A DNA stretch of 9,059 nt from Gammaproteobacteria bacterium (lineage in GTDB: Bacteria > Pseudomonadota > Gammaproteobacteria > Pseudomonadales > Azotimanducaceae): positions 1 through 9,059 of the forward strand of contig VXPR01000520.1 in assembly GCA_009839405.1 (NCBI GenBank), read 5' to 3'. Shown piece by piece: positions 6,824-9,059 of the stretch; position 1 is the stretch's first letter; the number at the start of each line of letters is the position of its first letter. The notes beneath the pieces were generated by a model. It did no database searches and was not told the DNA's origin. It saw nothing but the letters and a program-made list of their open reading frames with translations. The position numbers and the translations under genes were made by a program.

Positions 6824-9046
6824 ATGCCGGCGTCGGCCCTGGAGCTAGCCGGGCGCGCGCGGTTCTGCCGTTGCGCACTCGGCGTCTGGGTGCTGCTCGC
6901 GGGTGCCGGCAGCTTGGCGCAACAGACGGGCAGCATCGAGGGTACGATCGAACGCGACGGTGCGGGCGTGGCGAACATCGCGGTGGTGGCGGCAGGTGCA
7001 TCGATGCCCTCGCCGAGGCGGGCCAGGACGGATGCGACCGGGCATTTCGCACTTCCGGATCTCGTGCCCGGACGCTATCGAGTCGCCCTTGCAGTACCAG
7101 GTCAGAAACGCCGTGTCTTGGATGCGGACGTGTTGCTGGGCCAAGTGACCTCTCTGGCGGTCGTGGTGGGCACCCCGTCGGGCGACAAAATCGAGGAACT
7201 CGTGGTCGTCGCCCAGCGCGTTACCGTGCGCGACGGCGCGCTGGTTGCGGATGCCATCGATGGAGACTCCGTGGCGGCCGTGCCGATGGGCCGCGACTAC
7301 CGCGATCTCGTCAAGCTCGCACCCGGCGTGCAGTACACGGAGGAACAGGTGCGCGGGCCCTCGGCCGGCGGCAACGGGCAGGACAACATCTATCGGTTCG
7401 ACGGTGTGGATGTCTCGCTGCCGATGTTCGGCACGCTGTCGGCGGAACCCTCGACCCACGACATCGACCAGGTGACATTCGTGCGTGGCGGCGTCGATGC
7501 CATTGGCTTCAACCGCAGCGGCGGATTCACCATGGATTCGACGGCCAGGACCGGCACCGACCAACTCAAGGCCCGGGTCGAGTTCGCCGTCGTACCGCGC
7601 GGACTGGTGGCCGAGCGCAGGCCGCTTGGACAGTCGCCACCGGCCGAGCCGCTTGATCAGACGTGGCTCACCGCATCTGCCGGCGGCCCGCTGGTGCCGT
7701 CTCAGCTGTTCGCCTACGGCTCGTTCTACGGACCCTGGGCGACGCGCACCAACAAGGCGACCGCGTACGGACCGACCAAGGACCACTCGAGCCGGCGAGA
7801 GGAGTACTACGGGAAACTGACCTATGCGCCGTGGGACAGCGCCCTGCTCCATGCTGCCTGGCGCACGTCCGGGCGCGACGAGCAAGGCGTGTCCATCGGC
7901 CCCCACGACGCCAACTCGGTTTCCTTGGGCGGCCGGACGGAACAGGACATCGGCAGCGTCGATGGCTCGTGGGTGCCGGTGGTGGGACCGCGGCTGTCGT
8001 TCCGCTACAGCGAATACGCCCTGCGCGGTTTCGAACTGCCGGACGTCCTGCTCACCGTTCGACCTTCGTTGCAGGGCTCGCTGGACATCGAGCGCCTCGA
8101 CCAGATGGGGCAGCTCCGGGTGCCGGCGCGGATCGAGGGTGCCGATGGCTACAACACGGCCGTCGCGCGGCTGATCGACCGCTACGGCTACCTGGACCCG
8201 GCTGGCCTCCGCCTAGGCGGCGGCGCGGTCGGCGCGCATCCTGAGATCGGCGAACAGGCGTTTTCTCGCCGCGGCTTGGACATCGCCATAGATCACGAAC
8301 TCGACTGGGGCACGGCGAGCCACGCGCTGCATGTCGGGATGCGTCGCGCCGAGTCCCGCGAGCGCCTGCTTCGCACGTCCAACGGCTGGGGGACCATCAC
8401 GGTGCCGGGCGGCGTGGATCTCGCCTCCGACGGCACGCCCATCTTCTTTGTGGCCACCGTGCAGCAGATGAGCCTCAGGCAGTTGAACGGCAGTGTGGTT
8501 GACCCCATCGTCTCGTCCACGGAAACCGCTTCGCTGGAGGTGAATGACGCGATCCGCCACGGCAACCTCGCTTTCAACCTTGGGGTCCTCTTCAGCGAGG
8601 ATGTCCTGTACGGCCAGGGCCTGCGCGCCGCGCCCGGGGCCTATTCGGGGTTCGTCGTCGCGCCCGGGCGGAGGTATCGCATGTACACGATCGACTGGCG
8701 CGACATGATCCAGCCTCGCCTTGCGGCGAGGTGGAAGTACCGTGGCAACGACGAGGTGTTCGTCGGCTTCGCGCGCTATCACCCGGCAGCCAGTTCGCTC
8801 GCTCGCGCCGCGTCCTGGGATCGCAACAGCCGCGCGACGCTGCGGGTGCTGTTTGACGAGGACGGCGGCATCATCGCCCACGACCCGCTGCCCGGTTCGT
8901 CGGGCAAGGTGTTCGAGGCCAGCCTCGAGCCCCGCCGAATCGACGAGTGGACGGTTGGCGCGACCCACACGCTATCGCCCAACCTAGCGGTGGGGGGCCC
9001 CCCCCGGCGGCGCCCGGGGGGGGCCGGGAGGGGGGGTGGGGGATAA
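6824..9046 (+). CDS. TonB-dependent receptor with carboxypeptidase-regulatory-like N-domain (3' partial)
   Basis: This is an outer-membrane active transporter energised by TonB-ExbB-ExbD. Numbering from the ATG at 6824, residues 11-32 form a signal peptide (RARFCR, then a hydrophobic run, cleavage after SLA). Residues about 36-112 are a carboxypeptidase-regulatory-like beta-sandwich (GSIEGTIERDGAGVANIAV, then DATGHFALPDLVPGRYRV), as in Oar-type receptors. A TonB-box-like segment DKIEELVVVAQR is at 121-132. The plug follows (PMGRDYRDLVKLAPGVQY; NIYRFDGVDVS; VTFVRGGVDAIGF), and then the start of the barrel, with repeated aromatic and Gly-rich strands. Credible coding ends near 8990. The last roughly 19 codons are Gly/Pro/Arg-only sequence from G and C homopolymers, and the TAA at 9044-9046 is probably spurious, so the true C-terminus is missing. 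The substrate is unknown; Oar-like members are linked to peptide or protein export or import. The gene lies 31 bases after the NCS2-like gene. Confidence 0.85.
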   Translation: MPASALELAGRARFCRCALGVWVLLAGAGSLAQQTGSIEGTIERDGAGVANIAVVAAGASMPSPRRARTDATGHFALPDLVPGRYRVALAVPGQKRRVLDADVLLGQVTSLAVVVGTPSGDKIEELVVVAQRVTVRDGALVADAIDGDSVAAVPMGRDYRDLVKLAPGVQYTEEQVRGPSAGGNGQDNIYRFDGVDVSLPMFGTLSAEPSTHDIDQVTFVRGGVDAIGFNRSGGFTMDSTARTGTDQLKARVEFAVVPRGLVAERRPLGQSPPAEPLDQTWLTASAGGPLVPSQLFAYGSFYGPWATRTNKATAYGPTKDHSSRREEYYGKLTYAPWDSALLHAAWRTSGRDEQGVSIGPHDANSVSLGGRTEQDIGSVDGSWVPVVGPRLSFRYSEYALRGFELPDVLLTVRPSLQGSLDIERLDQMGQLRVPARIEGADGYNTAVARLIDRYGYLDPAGLRLGGGAVGAHPEIGEQAFSRRGLDIAIDHELDWGTASHALHVGMRRAESRERLLRTSNGWGTITVPGGVDLASDGTPIFFVATVQQMSLRQLNGSVVDPIVSSTETASLEVNDAIRHGNLAFNLGVLFSEDVLYGQGLRAAPGAYSGFVVAPGRRYRMYTIDWRDMIQPRLAARWKYRGNDEVFVGFARYHPAASSLARAASWDRNSRATLRVLFDEDGGIIAHDPLPGSSGKVFEASLEPRRIDEWTVGATHTLSPNLAVGGPPRRRPGGAGRGGGG

Positions 9047-9059
9047 AAAAAAACCAGGC
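8991..9059. other. Homopolymer-rich, probably artefactual contig end
   Basis: The last 69 bases switch abruptly from normal coding sequence to runs of G and C (six G then eight C at 8992-9005, then an eight-G run and further G tracts to 9042), followed by a nine-A run at 9045-9053. Nothing similar occurs elsewhere in the window, and the encoded residues have no beta-barrel character. This is typical of low-quality read ends at a contig edge and should not be read as biology. Confidence 0.7.

Noticed and set aside
8992..9026. G/C-rich palindrome-like stretch followed by an A run, resembling a terminator
   Set aside because: The stretch is made of irregular homopolymers inside an unfinished receptor gene and ends in A rather than T on the coding strand, so a sequencing artefact fits better.

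Overview
The window is about 9 kb of GC-rich bacterial DNA carrying eight genes or gene fragments, all on the + strand. The first and last are cut by the ends of the sequence. The TonB-dependent outer-membrane receptor, the periplasmic binding protein with a signal peptide, and the Yej-type peptide importer point to a Gram-negative bacterium, most likely a pseudomonadotal (proteobacterial) lineage. I cannot place it to class or genus from sequence alone. The abrupt homopolymer-rich 3' end looks like the edge of a draft or metagenomic contig.

Layout. Positions 3-311 hold the C-terminal part of a TerB-like helical protein. Eleven bases later begins a tight three-gene block: yejA (323-2203, periplasmic binding protein), yejB (2204-3277) and yejE (3291-4364), the two inner-membrane permeases of a Yej-type peptide ABC importer. 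No ATPase gene (yejF) follows them. Next come a small unrecognised helical protein (4382-4573) and, overlapping it by 11 bases, a DUF5990-family protein (4563-5003). After 67 bases comes a nucleobase-transporter-like (NCS2/SLC23) protein with an extra C-terminal cytosolic domain (5071-6792). Last is a TonB-dependent receptor with an N-terminal carboxypeptidase-regulatory-like domain (from 6824, running off the window).

How they may work together. yejABE should move oligopeptides from the periplasm to the cytoplasm, with energy from an ATPase encoded elsewhere. The NCS2-like protein and the TonB receptor are separated by only 31 bases and may form an inner- and outer-membrane pair for one substrate; this is inference from gene order. 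All intergenic gaps are short (from -11 to 67 bases), and I see no convincing terminator, so the block could be one transcript or two, with the 67-base gap the only plausible place for an internal promoter. No RNA genes, CRISPR arrays, insertion sequences or long repeats were seen.

The most unusual item is the NCS2-like protein. Its substrate-motif residues depart from the family consensus, and it ends in what looks like a degenerate GHKL/RsbW-type ATPase fold. The other points worth a check are a coding-frame change between the small gene and the DUF5990 gene, the missing yejF, and the artefact-like last 70 bases.
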